Assembly: GCA_002398405.1 (NCBI GenBank) | Contig: DGYN01000013.1 | Coordinates: forward strand, 27,299-69,344 | Direction of reading: 5' to 3' | DNA: 42,046 nt | Source of the DNA: Caulobacteraceae bacterium UBA5005 | GTDB taxonomy: Bacteria; Pseudomonadota; Alphaproteobacteria; Caulobacterales; Caulobacteraceae | In this document: positions 32,640 to 39,702 of the stretch, piece after piece | Layout: every line of letters starts with the position of its first letter | How positions within the stretch are numbered: position 1 is the first letter of the stretch | Translations under genes and position numbers: made by a program | Notes under the pieces: generated by a model | What the model saw: only the letters and a program-made list of their open reading frames with translations | Databases searched by the model: none | Told to the model about the DNA's origin: nothing

Positions 32640-33301
32640 GCGACCTTCCCCGCCGCCTCACCGCCGAGGCGCTCGGAACAACCCTGCTTCTGGCCATCGT
32701 CATCGGCTCCGGAATCATGGGCGAGCGTCTGTCAGGCGGCAATGTCGCCATTGCCCTGTTGGGCAATACCCTTGCCACCGGCGCGGGACTGGTGGTTCTG
32801 ATCACCGTCTTCGGTCCCTTGTCGGGCGCTCACTTCAATCCCGCCGTGACCCTCGCCTTCGCCCTTCGCCGGGAGATCGGGCCCGGTGTGGCGGCGCTCT
32901 ACGTCCTCGCCCAGATCGCCGGCGCCATCCTTGGCGTCTTCGCGGCCCACGCCATGTTCTCTGAGCCCATCCTTCAGGTCTCGACCAAGCTGCGCGACGG
33001 ACCTGCCCAGGCCTTCTCAGAGTTCGTGGCGACCTTTGGCCTCCTGGCCGCCATCCTCGGGACCCTGCGCTTCCGCCCCGACTTCACCGCCGTGAGCGTC
33101 GGCCTCTACATCACGGCCGCCTACTGGTTCACCGCCTCGACGTCCTTCGCCAACCCGGCCGTGACCATCGCCCGCGGCCTCTCCGACACCTTCGCGGGGA
33201 TTGCGCCGGCCTCCGCGCCCGCCTTCATCGCCGCCCAGCTTATCGGCGCCCTGGCGGCCACGCTTTTCTTTGGCTGGCTGCTGCGAGCTAAGAGCCCTTA
33301 G
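32636..33301 (+). CDS. aqpS: Aquaglyceroporin (MIP family), likely arsenite channel AqpS
   Basis: A 221-residue MIP channel with six helices and both NPA boxes (68-70 in HFNPAVTLA and 173-175 in FANPAVTIARGLSD). In rhizobia an aquaglyceroporin replaces the ArsB pump: arsenite made by ArsC leaves down its gradient. The same gene grouping here supports that role. It starts with GTG at 32636, coupled to arsC. Its TAG stop takes its last base from the right-hand 72-bp repeat. No arsB, acr3 or arsH is present. Confidence 0.9.
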   Translation: MSDLPRRLTAEALGTTLLLAIVIGSGIMGERLSGGNVAIALLGNTLATGAGLVVLITVFGPLSGAHFNPAVTLAFALRREIGPGVAALYVLAQIAGAILGVFAAHAMFSEPILQVSTKLRDGPAQAFSEFVATFGLLAAILGTLRFRPDFTAVSVGLYITAAYWFTASTSFANPAVTIARGLSDTFAGIAPASAPAFIAAQLIGALAATLFFGWLLRAKSP

Positions 33302-33372
33302 GGGACTGTTTGCGCGCAGCGCTAACTGTCCCCGACGCGGTGTCGGGGACCGTTTCTCTCGAAACAGTACCC
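33301..33372. repeat. 72-bp repeat, right copy bracketing the ars cassette
   Basis: This is the inverted partner of 31675-31746 (68 of 72 bases match its reverse complement; mismatches are confined to the last 22 bases). It fills the whole gap between the aqpS stop and the convergent glycosyltransferase stop, and its edge bases form part of both stop codons. The internal hairpins could end transcription from both sides. Confidence 0.95.
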
Positions 33373-34841
33373 TAGGCCGCCTCGACCGGCCCCCGCCTCA
33401 GCCGCGCCAGGCGGCGAAGCTTGCGCCAGAACCGTGTCTTCTCCGGCTCCGGATAGGGCTGCAGATTGCGCACGAACTCCTCGGCGCAGACCCGCCAGGA
33501 GAAGGTCTCGGCAAAGGCGCGCACCACGCCCCGGTCGCACTTCAAGGCTTCCAGGCAGGCTTCCTTAAGCCCCTCGGTGGGCGTCGCCGCCAGGGCGCCG
33601 GCGTTGGAGCCCGGGATGATGTCGATCGGCCCCGGCGCCGGATAGGCCGCCACCGGCGTTCCCGCGGCCATGCTCTCCAGGATCACCAGGCCGAAGGTGT
33701 CGGTCAGGGAGGGGAAGACGAAGACATCGGCGCTGGCGTAGGCGAGCGCCAGCTTGTCCCCCTGCAGGGTGCCGGTGAAGTGCAGCTCCGGATAGCGTTG
33801 GCGCAGCTCCTCCTTCTGCGGCCCATCCCCGACGATGACCTTGGTGCCCGGCAGGTCCAGCCGCGCGAAAGCCTCGATGTTCTTCTCCACGGCCACCCGG
33901 CCGACATTGATCCAGATCGGCCGCGGCAGGCCCTCGAACAGATCGGGGTCCTCCGCGTCGCGCGGGTGGAACATCACGGTGTCGACGCCCCTCGCCCAGG
34001 GCGAGATGTTGCGAAAGCCGTGCTTGGCCAGCTCGTCACGCATGGTCGGCGTCGCCACCATCAGCCTGCCCGACGGTTTGTGGAACCAGCGCATATAGGC
34101 GTAGCCCGCCGCCACCGGCACGGGGAGCCGCGCCGACACATATTCAGGAAATTTGGTGTGGTAGCTGGTGGTGAAGGGCAGCTTCCACTCCACGCAGATC
34201 CGCCGCGCCGCCAGGCCGATCGGTCCTTCGGTCGCGATGTGGATGGCCTCGGGTTCAAAGGTCTTGAACTTCTCCTGCACCGTCTCGTGCGCCCCGATCG
34301 CCAGCTTGATCTCAGGGTAGGTCGGCAGGGGAAATGTCTTGAACTGGTCGGGTGAGATGACCTCGACCATGTGGCCCATCTCGCGGCATTCGGCGACCAC
34401 CCGTGACAGGGTGCGGACCACGCCGTTGACCTGCGGCTCCCAGGCGTCGGTGGCGAGCAGGATGCGCATCGGCCGGTCGGCCGAGAACGCGCCCGGTTGC
34501 GCCGCCTGCAGCCGCGCGCCTTCGCCTGCCGGCCCCTGCAGCTGCACCCAGCTCCAGAACGCCCCCAGCAGGGCCTCGCGGGTCGGGAAATAGCGATAGA
34601 CGGTGCGCTCGCCGACTCCGGCGCTCTCGGCCACATCGGCGAAGGAAATCTCGTCCAGGCCGCCCTGGTCCAGCTGTTTGCGCACGGCCTGCAAAATGGC
34701 CTCCCGCGTCGCCTCCATCTGGCTTTGGCGCAGGGGGGACGAGTAGCGGGGCGGGCGGGCGCCGTTCATGACAGCAGGTTTGTCATGAAATTGCACCGGT
34801 ACGTCAATAAGCTTGAGCGCGCTGGTCTTTTTATGCTGCAT
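33372..34841 (-). CDS. TetR-type DNA-binding domain fused to GT4 glycosyltransferase
   Basis: One continuous 489-residue frame with two unrelated parts. Residues ~43-92 are a TetR-type HTH (MEATREAILQAVRKQL ... SFADVAESAGVGERTVYRYF, then PTREALLGAFW). After a ~25-residue Ala/Gly/Gln linker, residues 125-489 are a GT-B glycosyltransferase of family GT4: MRILLATDAWEPQVNGVVRT, then GRVAVEKN (314-321), VGDGP and the EX7E-type region PSLTDTFGLVILES (377-390). The TetR ligand-binding domain is missing. Met125 could start a stand-alone glycosyltransferase, but no ribosome-binding site precedes it. Other possible starts are Met25 or Met42. GT4 relatives make glycolipids such as glucuronosyl- or sulfoquinovosyl-diacylglycerol, often when phosphate is short, which fits the neighbouring Pho genes. 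Confidence 0.82.
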   Translation of the reverse strand: MQHKKTSALKLIDVPVQFHDKPAVMNGARPPRYSSPLRQSQMEATREAILQAVRKQLDQGGLDEISFADVAESAGVGERTVYRYFPTREALLGAFWSWVQLQGPAGEGARLQAAQPGAFSADRPMRILLATDAWEPQVNGVVRTLSRVVAECREMGHMVEVISPDQFKTFPLPTYPEIKLAIGAHETVQEKFKTFEPEAIHIATEGPIGLAARRICVEWKLPFTTSYHTKFPEYVSARLPVPVAAGYAYMRWFHKPSGRLMVATPTMRDELAKHGFRNISPWARGVDTVMFHPRDAEDPDLFEGLPRPIWINVGRVAVEKNIEAFARLDLPGTKVIVGDGPQKEELRQRYPELHFTGTLQGDKLALAYASADVFVFPSLTDTFGLVILESMAAGTPVAAYPAPGPIDIIPGSNAGALAATPTEGLKEACLEALKCDRGVVRAFAETFSWRVCAEEFVRNLQPYPEPEKTRFWRKLRRLARLRRGPVEAA

Positions 34842-34870
34842 GCGCTAACGTTTTCCCGCATTGCACAACG

Positions 34871-35533
34871 ATGACAGCGATGAACGCCCCCGCGCCGGCC
34901 GACTCTCCGAGCCTAAAGGCGGAACGTGACACTCCTAAGTCACGCCGTACGCGAAAGCGCATCCTCGAGGCCGCCACCACCCTTTTGGCCCAGGTCGGCT
35001 ACGCCGCCGCCACCAACGCCAGGATCGCGGAGGAGGCCAGGCTGACCCGCGGGGCCATGCTCTACCACTTCCCGACCCGCGAAGCCTTGATCGAGGCCGT
35101 GGTCGAGCACCTTCAGGACGCCCGCTCCAGCCTCTTCAAAGGCGCCAGCCATGATCGCCCCCCCGGCGTCGACGCGGCCGAGCACGCCATCGACGCCTAT
35201 TGGCATCTGCTCAAGACCCCGCCCTTCCTCGCCTTCGCCGAACTGGAGGCCGTGGCCCGCACCGACGAGACCGTGCGCGCGCTGCTGGCCCCCGCCCAGG
35301 CCGAGTTCGACCGCGCTGAGGCGGACGATCAGCCGCTTGCCCTCCTGCACGCGGGCTCGACCCCCAGGCTTCAGGCCAGCCGCGATCTCGCGCGGTTCAT
35401 GCTGGAAGGTCTGGCGCGGGCCCGTCTCACCCACGACGCCCCGGAGCGCGAGGCGCGCCTCCTCTCGGTGATCAAGCGCGCCACCCTGCTCCTCAACCGC
35501 AAGGGCCTGATCGCGGAACTCTGGACCGAATAG
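34871..35533 (+). CDS. TetR/AcrR family regulator
   Basis: A 220-residue regulator with an N-terminal HTH (about residues 24-75: SRRTRKRILEAATTLLAQVG ... RIAEEARLTRGAMLYHFPTREAL) and a helical ligand-binding C-domain. It is divergent from the TetR-glycosyltransferase gene with only 29 bases between the starts, so it may control it. The two HTH sequences share the FPTREAL motif but are otherwise different. A second ATG nine bases downstream is an alternative start. The ligand is unknown. Confidence 0.9.
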   Translation: MTAMNAPAPADSPSLKAERDTPKSRRTRKRILEAATTLLAQVGYAAATNARIAEEARLTRGAMLYHFPTREALIEAVVEHLQDARSSLFKGASHDRPPGVDAAEHAIDAYWHLLKTPPFLAFAELEAVARTDETVRALLAPAQAEFDRAEADDQPLALLHAGSTPRLQASRDLARFMLEGLARARLTHDAPEREARLLSVIKRATLLLNRKGLIAELWTE

Positions 35534-35584
35534 GCCGTTAACTGCACCGGGGCGCAGTTCCGCCCCGCTTAAGAGGGATTGATC

Positions 35585-35710
35585 ATGGTCAGGCTTATTG
35601 TCGCCGCGGCGATCTGCGTGGCGGTGCTGATCGGCTTCATGCTCCCCAACCCGGGCGCCAAGGATAAGCCCGTCATGGCCCAGGCCTCGCCCGCGGCGCT
35701 GCTCAACTAG
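35585..35710 (+). CDS. Very small single-pass membrane protein (41 aa)
   Basis: ATG at 35585 is preceded by GAGGG eight bases upstream. The predicted peptide starts MVRLIVAAAICVAVLIGFML, one membrane helix or an uncut signal, then a short Pro/Lys/Ala tail ending LLN. The TAG stop shares CTAG with the convergent lipoprotein stop. I do not recognise a family. Codon use (G/C-rich third positions), the ribosome-binding site and the exact fit between neighbours support a real gene. Confidence 0.55.
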   Translation: MVRLIVAAAICVAVLIGFMLPNPGAKDKPVMAQASPAALLN

Positions 35711-36099
35711 CCGGCCTTCGCCGCGCAACCCTTCAGGGTCTCGGCCCCCGCCTTCACCTCCGCCACATAGCCAAACACCCGGTCGGACATGCCGTCCGAG
35801 CATTCGCCAGGCGTCAGGGTCAGCGACAGATTGGGCCCGGCCCAAACAGCCTTCTCGCCCTCTACCTTTGGCCCGTTGTGAGCGATCGTGACATCCACCG
35901 CGTCCGGCCGCGACAGCCTGACCGTCCCCTCCCGCACCTCAACAGCCCAGAACGGCTCGGTCCCCACCGCGTTGAAGTCCCCGGCGAACGGTCCCGGCGC
36001 CGATGCCTCCGCGGCAGGGGCGGGAAGGGGCGCTACCTCCGCCTTCGGCTCGCAGGCGGCGAACAGCAGCAGGGCGGCAAGGGGGGCAAGGCGGCGCAT
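35707..36099 (-). CDS. Lipoprotein of the COG3650-like type
   Basis: A 130-residue lipoprotein with signal MRRLAPLAALLLFAAC (lipobox FAAC, Cys16). After a Pro/Ala spacer it has a compact domain beginning FNAVGTEPFWAVEV, a strand pattern typical of COG3650-like lipoproteins. It continues with AHNGPKVEGEKAVWAG and CSDGMSDRVFGYVAEV ... LKGCA, giving two cysteines that may bridge. Function is unknown. It is divergent from the methyltransferase gene, 37 bases apart. Confidence 0.82.
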   Translation of the reverse strand: MRRLAPLAALLLFAACEPKAEVAPLPAPAAEASAPGPFAGDFNAVGTEPFWAVEVREGTVRLSRPDAVDVTIAHNGPKVEGEKAVWAGPNLSLTLTPGECSDGMSDRVFGYVAEVKAGAETLKGCAAKAG

Positions 36100-36136
36100 G
36101 GCGAAATCTCCTCGGCTCAGGCTAGTCTTAGCCCCG

Positions 36137-37246
36137 ATGAGTCGGAAACTCTCCTTCTATGAGTTCTTCGCCGGCGGCGGCATGGCCAGTCTTGGCCTGG
36201 GCGATAGCTTCGACTGCCTCTTCGCCAACGACTTCGACCCCTTGAAGGCCCGCACCTACCGCGCCAATCACGACGCGCCCATGCGTGAGGGCGATGTGTT
36301 TTCCCTAAAGCCCTCCGACCTTCCCGGCCGCGCCGACCTCGCCTGGGCCTCAAGCCCCTGCCAGGACTTCAGCCTGGCGGGGGCCCGCGCGGGCCTGACC
36401 GGCGGCCGCTCCTCGGCCTTCTTCGGCTTCTGGTCCCTGACCCAGGGTCTGGCCCGCGAGGGCCGCGCGCCCCGCCTCATCGCCATCGAGAATGTCGTCG
36501 GCCTGCTCACCTCCCACCAGGGCGCCGACTTCACCGCCCTGTGCCGCGCCCTTGCCGATGAAGGCTACCGCTTCGGCGCCCTGGAGATCGACGCCGCCGC
36601 CTTCCTCCCCCAGTCCCGCCCCCGCGTCATCGTCCTGGCTGCGCGCGAGGGCCCGGGCGGTTTCGAGGGCCCATCCCCCTTCCACACCCCCGCCGTGCGC
36701 GCCGCTCACGCCCGCCTGCCCGCCGATCTGCAGCGCGCCTGGGTCTGGTGGCGCCTGGCCGCCCCGCAGAAGCGCAACACCGACCTCGCCGCCCTTCTCG
36801 AGCCGGACACCGCCGTTCCGTGGCGTTCGGAAGCCGAGACCCAAAGGCTCCTCTCCCAGATGGACCCCCGCCACCGCGCCAAGCTCGACGCCGCGCGGCT
36901 CGGCGGCCGGGCGGTCGGCGCCGTCTTCCGGCGGATGCGCGGCGCATCCCAGCGGGCCGAGGTGCGCTTCGATGGTCTCGCTGGCTGCGTCCGCACCCCC
37001 GGCGGCGGCTCCTCCCGCCAGCTCCTGGTGGTGGCCGAAAAGGGCCAGGTCCGCAGCCGCTGGCTCACCGCGCGGGAGGCCGCGCGGCTCATGGGCCTTC
37101 AAGAAACCTATCAGCTGCCCGTCTCGCAAAGCGCGGCCTTGAAGGTCATCGGCGACGGAGTGGCCGTTCCCGTGGTTCGCCATCTGGCCGCGGAGCTCTT
37201 CGAACCGCTCCTTCTCCGGCCTCAATCAATCGTGGCGGCCGAATAG
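36137..37246 (+). CDS. DNA (cytosine-5) methyltransferase
   Basis: A 369-residue C5-cytosine methylase. Motif I is FYEFFAGGGMASLGLG (AdoMet binding). Motif IV is SSPCQDFS with catalytic Cys75. Motif VI is ENV (118-120), and motif VIII is QSRPR (159-163). A target-recognition region follows (about 200-300), and the C-terminal GDGVAVPVVRHLA is motif X. No restriction enzyme is adjacent. A Vsr endonuclease lies two genes away, which suggests a Dcm/Vsr-type mismatch-repair pairing. The start ATG 36137 gives the expected short N-terminus before motif I. The recognition sequence cannot be told. Confidence 0.93.
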   Translation: MSRKLSFYEFFAGGGMASLGLGDSFDCLFANDFDPLKARTYRANHDAPMREGDVFSLKPSDLPGRADLAWASSPCQDFSLAGARAGLTGGRSSAFFGFWSLTQGLAREGRAPRLIAIENVVGLLTSHQGADFTALCRALADEGYRFGALEIDAAAFLPQSRPRVIVLAAREGPGGFEGPSPFHTPAVRAAHARLPADLQRAWVWWRLAAPQKRNTDLAALLEPDTAVPWRSEAETQRLLSQMDPRHRAKLDAARLGGRAVGAVFRRMRGASQRAEVRFDGLAGCVRTPGGGSSRQLLVVAEKGQVRSRWLTAREAARLMGLQETYQLPVSQSAALKVIGDGVAVPVVRHLAAELFEPLLLRPQSIVAAE

Positions 37247-37320
37247 AATATCTGCACTGACTTGATAGGGTTTAACGTCCTAGGGTTCGACCAACATCTA
37301 AGCCTTCAAGGACCATCCCC

Positions 37321-38295
37321 ATGGCTGACTACGACGCCTCCCGCTTCAAGCGCGCCGGCCGCGGTAAGATTTTCGACTCGATCATCGACACCCTGGGCGA
37401 CACCCCCCTGGTGCGCCTGCCCAACCTCACCCGCGAGCTGAAGCCGCAGGGCGAGGTCCTGGCCAAGCTCGAGTTCTTCAACCCCCTGGGCTCGGTGAAG
37501 GACCGCATCGGCGCCTCGATGATCGAATTCCTCGAGGCCACCGGAAAACTCAAGCCCGGCGGGACCATCGTCGAGCCAACATCGGGCAACACCGGCATCG
37601 CCCTGGCCTTCGTCGCCGCCTCCAAAGGCTACAAGCTGATCCTGGTCATGCCCGAAAGCATGTCGATCGAGCGCCGCAAGATGCTCCTGATCCTCGGCGC
37701 AAAGCTCGAACTCACCCCCGCCGAAAAGGGCATGCGCGGCGCCGTCGCCCGCGCCCAGGAACTCCTGGCCGAAAATCCCGGGGCCATCATGCCCCAGCAG
37801 TTCGAGAACGAGGCCAACCCCCTGGTCCACCGCGTCTCCACCGCCGAGGAAATCTGGAACGACACCAATGGCGAAGTGGACGCCGTGATATCCGGCGTCG
37901 GCACCGGCGGCACCATCACCGGCGTTGGCCAGGTGCTCAAAGCCCGCAAGCCGGCCCTTAAGATGATCGCCGTCGAGCCCACAGCCTCCCCCGTCCTCTC
38001 CGGCGGCCCCCCCGGCCCGCACAAGATCCAGGGCATCGGCGCGGGCTTTGTCCCGGCCATCCTCGACCGCGGCGTCATCGACGAGATCATCCAGGTCTCC
38101 AACGAGGAAAGCTTCGAGATGTCCCGCCGCGCCGCCCGCACCGATGGCGTCCCGGGCGGCATCTCCACGGGCGCTGCCCTCACCGCCGCCTTCCACATCG
38201 CCGCCCGCGACGAATTCCGCGGCAAACAGATCGTCGCCATCGTCCCCAGCTTCGCCGAACGGTATCTCTCGACGGCCCTGTTCGAGGGTTTGTGA
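37321..38295 (+). CDS. cysK: Cysteine synthase A (O-acetylserine sulfhydrylase)
   Basis: A 324-residue PLP enzyme that makes cysteine from O-acetylserine and sulfide. KLEFFNPLGSVKDRIG carries the PLP lysine. EPTSGNTGIALAF is the substrate loop, GVGTGGTITGVG binds the phosphate of PLP, and GVPGGISTGAAL is the C-terminal Ser loop. The 74 bases upstream are AT-rich and probably hold its promoter; no riboswitch is seen. The stop overlaps the vsr GTG (GTGA), so vsr is translated from the cysK message. Confidence 0.96.
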   Translation: MADYDASRFKRAGRGKIFDSIIDTLGDTPLVRLPNLTRELKPQGEVLAKLEFFNPLGSVKDRIGASMIEFLEATGKLKPGGTIVEPTSGNTGIALAFVAASKGYKLILVMPESMSIERRKMLLILGAKLELTPAEKGMRGAVARAQELLAENPGAIMPQQFENEANPLVHRVSTAEEIWNDTNGEVDAVISGVGTGGTITGVGQVLKARKPALKMIAVEPTASPVLSGGPPGPHKIQGIGAGFVPAILDRGVIDEIIQVSNEESFEMSRRAARTDGVPGGISTGAALTAAFHIAARDEFRGKQIVAIVPSFAERYLSTALFEGL

Positions 38296-38726
38296 CCGAC
38301 GTCTTCACCCCCGAAAAGCGCTCCGCCGTCATGCGCCGCGTCAAGGGCCGCGACACGGCCCCGGAGCTGAAGGTCCGCAAAACTCTCACCGCCCTTGGCG
38401 CCCGCTACCGCCTGCACCGCGCGGATCTCCCCGGAAAGCCGGATATCGTCTTGCCTGGCCGCCGGCTCGCGATCTTCGTCCACGGATGCTTCTGGCACGG
38501 CCACGACTGCGCTCGCGGCGCCCGCCTCCCCAAGCAGAACCGCGGCTACTGGCTCGCCAAGGTCGATAGAAACCGCGCCCGCGACATCACCCACCGCGCC
38601 GCCCTCAACGCCCAAGGCTGGCGCGTCGAGACCCTCTGGGAATGCGAGCTGAAGGACGATGGGACCCTAAAGGATCGCCTCTCCCGCATCCTCTCTGCAT
38701 CCGATCCGGCCACTCCCCGCCTCTAG
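38292..38726 (+). CDS. vsr: Very short patch repair endonuclease Vsr
   Basis: A 144-residue endonuclease that nicks 5' of the T in T:G mismatches arising from 5-methylcytosine deamination. The start FTPEKRSAVMRRVKGRDTAPE is the N-terminal signature. Catalytic Asp51 is in KPDIVLP, and HGCFWHGHDC (64-73) includes zinc and active-site residues. RNRARD and LWECEL complete the family pattern. It begins with GTG inside the cysK stop. Its functional partner is probably the m5C methylase upstream of cysK. Confidence 0.95.
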   Translation: MTDVFTPEKRSAVMRRVKGRDTAPELKVRKTLTALGARYRLHRADLPGKPDIVLPGRRLAIFVHGCFWHGHDCARGARLPKQNRGYWLAKVDRNRARDITHRAALNAQGWRVETLWECELKDDGTLKDRLSRILSASDPATPRL

Positions 38727-38761
38727 GCCCCCGAGGGACCTACCAGAGAGGGGAATTTCCC

Positions 38762-39292
38762 ATGCGCATCATCGCCCTGGCGGCCATCGCCGCCCTGACT
38801 TTCGCCGCCCCGGCCTTCGCCCAGACCTACGGACCGAACACGACTTTCAAGGAGATGATGGCCGACCCCAGGGCCCGGTCGATCCTCGATACCCACATCC
38901 CGCTGGTGATGACCGTCTTCGACGCCGGCTCCGGCCAGCCGGAAACCTCGACCCTCAAATCGGTGTCGGAAAACGAAATGGCCCAATCCCAGGGGGGCTT
39001 CAGCCCTGAGGCTTACGCCAGGATCCTGAAAGAGCTCCAGGCGCTCTCGCCCCCGGCCGCCACGGCTCCCAAGTTCGGCCCCGACTCCACCTTCGCCCAG
39101 CTCGCCGCCAGCCCGGCCGCCCGGGCCATCTTCGACCGCCACACCCCTATCGTCATGATGGCCTTCGACATGGAAATCTTCCCGGGGACCGCGACCCTGA
39201 AACAGGTGGCCGACAGCCCCGACGCCCAGACCGGCGCCGGCCTCACCCCCGGCGTCTATCAACAGATCCTCGCCGACCTCGCCAAACTCTAG
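38762..39292 (+). CDS. Exported protein with two copies of an uncharacterised ~70-aa repeat
   Basis: A 176-residue exported protein with signal MRIIALAAIAALTFAAPAFA. The mature part is two related units. Unit 1, from YGPNTTFKEMMADPRARSI to YARILKELQAL; unit 2, from FGPDSTFAQLAASPAARAIF to YQQILADLAKL. Each has a DPxxR/A segment, a HxP(I/L)VM motif, TLK, and ends in a short amphipathic helix. The next gene has a third copy. The pattern recalls a small helical module attached to esterases and glycosidases in Caulobacterales and sphingomonads, but here it stands alone. AGAGGGG lies ahead of the ATG. No function is assigned. Confidence 0.75.
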   Translation: MRIIALAAIAALTFAAPAFAQTYGPNTTFKEMMADPRARSILDTHIPLVMTVFDAGSGQPETSTLKSVSENEMAQSQGGFSPEAYARILKELQALSPPAATAPKFGPDSTFAQLAASPAARAIFDRHTPIVMMAFDMEIFPGTATLKQVADSPDAQTGAGLTPGVYQQILADLAKL

Positions 39293-39304
39293 AGAGACCC
39301 GCCC

Positions 39305-39643
39305 ATGCGCCTCATCGCCCTGGCGGCTGCCGCCGCCCTGTCTGCCGCCACGCCTTGCCTGGCTCAAGCCCAAAAGCCGGCGCCCCCAACCGTCGCCAAG
39401 GCGCCCCCGACCGCTGCTAAGCCGCCCGGCCCATCATCGACCATGCGGGATCTCCTTAAGGATCCCCGGACCCGCGCTGTACTGCAGAAACACGTCCCCC
39501 GGATCGTCATGATCATCGACCGGGGGATCGCCGACTCCTCAAGCACCCTGAAGCAGACCTCGGAAAACGGCCAGGCCCGCACCATTGGCGGCTTCACAGC
39601 GGAGGCCTATGCGAAAATCCTGGCGGACTTCGCGAAACTCTAA
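39305..39643 (+). CDS. Exported protein with one copy of the same ~70-aa repeat
   Basis: A 112-residue exported protein with signal MRLIALAAAAALSAATPCLA. A Pro/Ala/Lys spacer follows (KAPPTAAKPPGPSS), then one repeat unit: STMRDLLKDPRTRAVLQKHV ... STLKQTSENGQ ... YAKILADFAKL. The last residues match unit 2 of the preceding gene nearly word for word (ILADLAKL versus ILADFAKL). It lies 12 bases after that gene, so the two are surely co-transcribed and arose by duplication. The role is unknown. Confidence 0.75.
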   Translation: MRLIALAAAAALSAATPCLAQAQKPAPPTVAKAPPTAAKPPGPSSTMRDLLKDPRTRAVLQKHVPRIVMIIDRGIADSSSTLKQTSENGQARTIGGFTAEAYAKILADFAKL

Positions 39644-39702
39644 GGCCGCTTGCATCCAAACCGGCCATCGGCGGCGTCTCCTCTCATAGAAGAGGAGAGC
39701 GC

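Noticed and set aside
37247..37320. Possible riboswitch or leader ahead of cysK
   Set aside because: Only 74 bases with no stable stem and no recognisable SAM or other aptamer pattern.
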